From: Streptomyces sp. G-G2
GTDB lineage: Bacteria; Actinomycetota; Actinomycetes; Streptomycetales; Streptomycetaceae
NCBI RefSeq assembly: GCF_030063135.1
Contig: NZ_JASISO010000011.1
Span: forward strand, 62,001-126,000
Direction of reading: 5' to 3'
Length of the DNA: 64,000 nucleotides
Shown here one piece after another: positions 62,433 through 64,000 of the stretch. A program made the position numbers and the translations under genes. Positions within the stretch are counted from its first letter, which is position 1; each line of letters begins with the position of its first letter. The notes below the pieces were generated by a model. The model ran no database searches, was not told where the DNA came from, and saw nothing but the letters and a program-made list of their open reading frames with translations.

Positions 62433-62873
62433 GTGACTTGGACTACTGACACCCGTGGCAAGGTCGGCGGCGGGGTGCTGATCGCACTCCTCGGCGCCGG
62501 GATCCCCGCGCTGGTCGGCGCCGCCCTGCACGGGCACACCGGCGTGCCCTACCGCGAGACCCGGCTCTACTTCGGCACCGAGCGCCCCGGTGGTGCGCCC
62601 CCGGTCGGGGAGCGGGAGTTCGACCGGTTCATCGACCGGAAGATCACCCCCGCCTTCCCCGAGGGGCTGACCGTGCAGCCGGGGCACGGACAGTGGCGCG
62701 AACCGAGCGGACGGATCGTCCACGAGACCAGCTACGAGGTGGTCCTGCTCTACCCCGACAAGGGCGCCGACGAGCGCGGCGTACGCATCGAGGAGATCCG
62801 CCGGGCGTACCGGAAGGAGTTCGCGCAGGACTCGGTCCTGCGCTCCGACGCCGAGGTCAGCGCCGACTACTGA
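62433..62873 (+). CDS. DUF3574 domain protein
   Basis: The 146-residue product has a hydrophobic N-terminal segment (about residues 12-32), a signal or anchor. A DUF3574 domain follows: YRETRLYFGTERPGG, then VGEREFDRFIDRKITPAFPE, then GLTVQPGHGQWREPSGRIVH and SYEVVLLYPD. The domain's function is unknown. The GTG at 62433 is chosen because it gives a short head before the membrane segment; a longer frame upstream runs into the tRNA terminator and is unlikely. No strong ribosome-binding site is seen. It converges with the NAD(P)-binding gene, with 108 bases of GGACGGC-like short repeats between. Confidence 0.82.
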   Translation: MTWTTDTRGKVGGGVLIALLGAGIPALVGAALHGHTGVPYRETRLYFGTERPGGAPPVGEREFDRFIDRKITPAFPEGLTVQPGHGQWREPSGRIVHETSYEVVLLYPDKGADERGVRIEEIRRAYRKEFAQDSVLRSDAEVSADY

Positions 62874-62981
62874 CGGGCCGACGGCCGGCGGACGGCTGGC
62901 GGACGGCCGGATCCGTACCGGTCCGTCCGACGTTCCCGTCCGCAGGTCCCGTCCGAGGTTCCCGTCAGCGGGTCGCCGTCC

Positions 62982-63638
62982 TCAGTTGCCCGCCACGTCC
63001 TTGACCGCCACCGCGACCGGGGTCGCGCCCGCCACCAGCTCCAGGGTCAGACCCGCCGTCGCCGGGGTCTCGACCAGCTCCGCCAGCACGGCCGCCACGT
63101 CGTCGCGGGGGACCGGCCCGCGGCCCGTACTGGCCTCCAGCCGGACCAGGCCCGTCCCCGCGTCGTCGATGAGGGCGCCGGGGCGCAGGATCGTCCACTC
63201 CAGGCCCAGCCGGGTCCGTACGTGGGCGTCCGCCTCGCCCTTCGCCCGCAGGTAGAAGTCGAAGACGCCGTCGCCCGGATGGTCCGCGTCCGCGCCCATC
63301 GAAGACACCATCAGGAACCTCGGTACGCGCGCCCGTTCGGCCGCGTCGGAGAACAGCACCGCCGCCGCCCGGTCCACGGTGTCCTTGCGGTCGACCGTAC
63401 TGCCCGGACCCGCCCCGGCCGCGAACACCGCGACCTGGGCGCCCTGCAGGATGCCCGCCACGTGCTCGACGGTCGCCGACTCCAGGTCGCAGAGCACCGG
63501 TTCCGCGCCGGCCGCCCGTAGATCGTCGCCCTGCGCCGGGTCGCGGATGATCCCCGCGACCTCGTACCCGCGCGCGGCGAGCAGGCGCTCCAGCCGCAGC
63601 GCGATCTGACCGTGTCCACCCGCGATGACAATGCGCAT
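62982..63638 (-). CDS. NAD(P)-binding SDR-like protein (YhfK/NmrA type)
   Basis: The 218-residue product has the atypical short-chain dehydrogenase fold. The dinucleotide loop is MRIVIAGGHGQIALRLERLL at the N-terminus. FLMVSSMGADADHPGDG and YLRAKGEADAHVRTRLGLEW carry the Ser and a YxxxK-like Tyr/Lys pair (YLRAK). LRPGALIDDAGTG and VPRDDVAAVLAELVETP complete the usual pattern. These are often annotated as NAD(P)H-binding or sugar epimerase-like proteins; the substrate is unknown. The ATG at 63636-63638 is chosen for the normal N-terminus. It converges with the DUF3574 gene. Confidence 0.88.
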   Translation of the reverse strand: MRIVIAGGHGQIALRLERLLAARGYEVAGIIRDPAQGDDLRAAGAEPVLCDLESATVEHVAGILQGAQVAVFAAGAGPGSTVDRKDTVDRAAAVLFSDAAERARVPRFLMVSSMGADADHPGDGVFDFYLRAKGEADAHVRTRLGLEWTILRPGALIDDAGTGLVRLEASTGRGPVPRDDVAAVLAELVETPATAGLTLELVAGATPVAVAVKDVAGN

Positions 63639-63692
63639 GCCTCGACCGTACGTCGCCACGGGCGCCCACGCGTCCGAAGGCGCCGCCGACGC

Positions 63693-64000
63693 TCAGGGAC
63701 CGGGCTCCATCCGGCCCTGTCGGGGCAGGTCCAGGGCGACCGCGACCGCGGAGTCGCAGTACTCGCGTACGGCACTCGTCCGGGCGACCACCCGCCCGCG
63801 GTGGATCACGATCCGGCTGTACGCCAGGGACAGCACCCCCGCGAGCCGCTCCCCGCGCACGGCGAGCAGCTCCGCCGGGAACCCGGCCTCCACCCGCACC
63901 TCGGGCAGCCCCATCGCCTCCCGGGCCGCCGTACTCACCGCGTCGTACGCCTCGGCCGCACGCAGCCCGCCCTGCGAGGCCAGCAGGTACGCGGCCTCCA
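63693..64000 (-). CDS. Amidohydrolase family protein, cytosine deaminase-like (5' end outside window)
   Basis: Only the last 102 codons or so are in the window; the gene runs on the minus strand past 64000. The visible part is the end of an amidohydrolase-superfamily protein: LLASQGGLRAAEAYDAVSTA, then AREAMGLPEVRVEAGFPAEL, and SLAYSRIVIHRGRVVARTSA, the returning strands of the N-terminal beta-sandwich that close such enzymes. This layout fits cytosine deaminase and related deaminases. The metal-binding residues are outside the window, so activity cannot be judged. Confidence 0.75.
   Translation of the reverse strand, partial: EAAYLLASQGGLRAAEAYDAVSTAAREAMGLPEVRVEAGFPAELLAVRGERLAGVLSLAYSRIVIHRGRVVARTSAVREYCDSAVAVALDLPRQGRMEPGP

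Overview
The window looks like a piece of a Streptomyces chromosome. GC content is very high, GTG and TTG starts are common, and genes are packed with 1-8 base overlaps. Menaquinone is made by the futalosine route (mqnC), and the gene set is typical of a streptomycete core region. No phage genes, transposases or CRISPR arrays were seen. One RNA gene was found, tRNA-Tyr (GTA).

Layout. Bases 1-5709 carry quinone genes mixed with small metabolic genes: the 3' part of mqnC, an amidohydrolase-like protein that lacks its metal site, menG, a glutaminase, a GNAT acetyltransferase, and a geranylgeranyl-reductase-type flavoprotein. A His-rich small membrane protein and a secreted NlpC/P60 peptidase follow. 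Bases 7906-23849 are a complete 14-gene complex I operon (nuoA to nuoN) behind a 750-base leader with a good Rex-type operator. It ends in a strong hairpin terminator. Bases 23.9-31.9 kb hold a secreted protein of unknown function, fumarylacetoacetase, a HAD phosphatase, a peptide transporter plus CocE/NonD hydrolase pair, and a long-chain polyprenyl diphosphate synthase.

Bases 32-38.2 kb are accessory in character. They hold a LolA/RseB-like envelope protein and a two-gene ribbon-helix-helix / Fic-like toxin-antitoxin module behind a perfect 24-bp palindrome. They also hold a secreted M28 aminopeptidase with a P domain, RarD, and a divergent NmrA-type oxidoreductase / HxlR regulator pair with dyad operators. 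Bases 38.3-41.3 kb encode a two-subunit 2-oxoacid:ferredoxin oxidoreductase (korA, korB). Bases 41.5-45.4 kb encode one response regulator and two paralogous histidine kinases separated by tandem repeats.

Bases 45.6-55.5 kb carry a second complex I-like operon with only ten genes (A, B, C, H, I, J, K, L, M, N). It has no nuoD, E, F or G, and its NuoC has a tail of about 200 residues rich in Ala and Pro. The rest holds htpX and a YccF protein, a family 2 glycosyltransferase, an APC permease, a SulP transporter, yajQ, tRNA-Tyr, a DUF3574 protein, an NAD(P)-binding protein and the 3' end of an amidohydrolase gene.

How the genes may work together. The window groups quinone synthesis (mqnC, polyprenyl synthase, menG), quinone side-chain reduction (the reductase at 4426), the main quinone-reducing enzyme (complex I) and a reduced complex I next to a ferredoxin-reducing enzyme. 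The most interesting possibility is that the ten-gene complex, which lacks the NADH-oxidising module, takes electrons from ferredoxin reduced by KorAB. It has no NuoD of its own and may borrow that of the main operon. This is inference from gene content.
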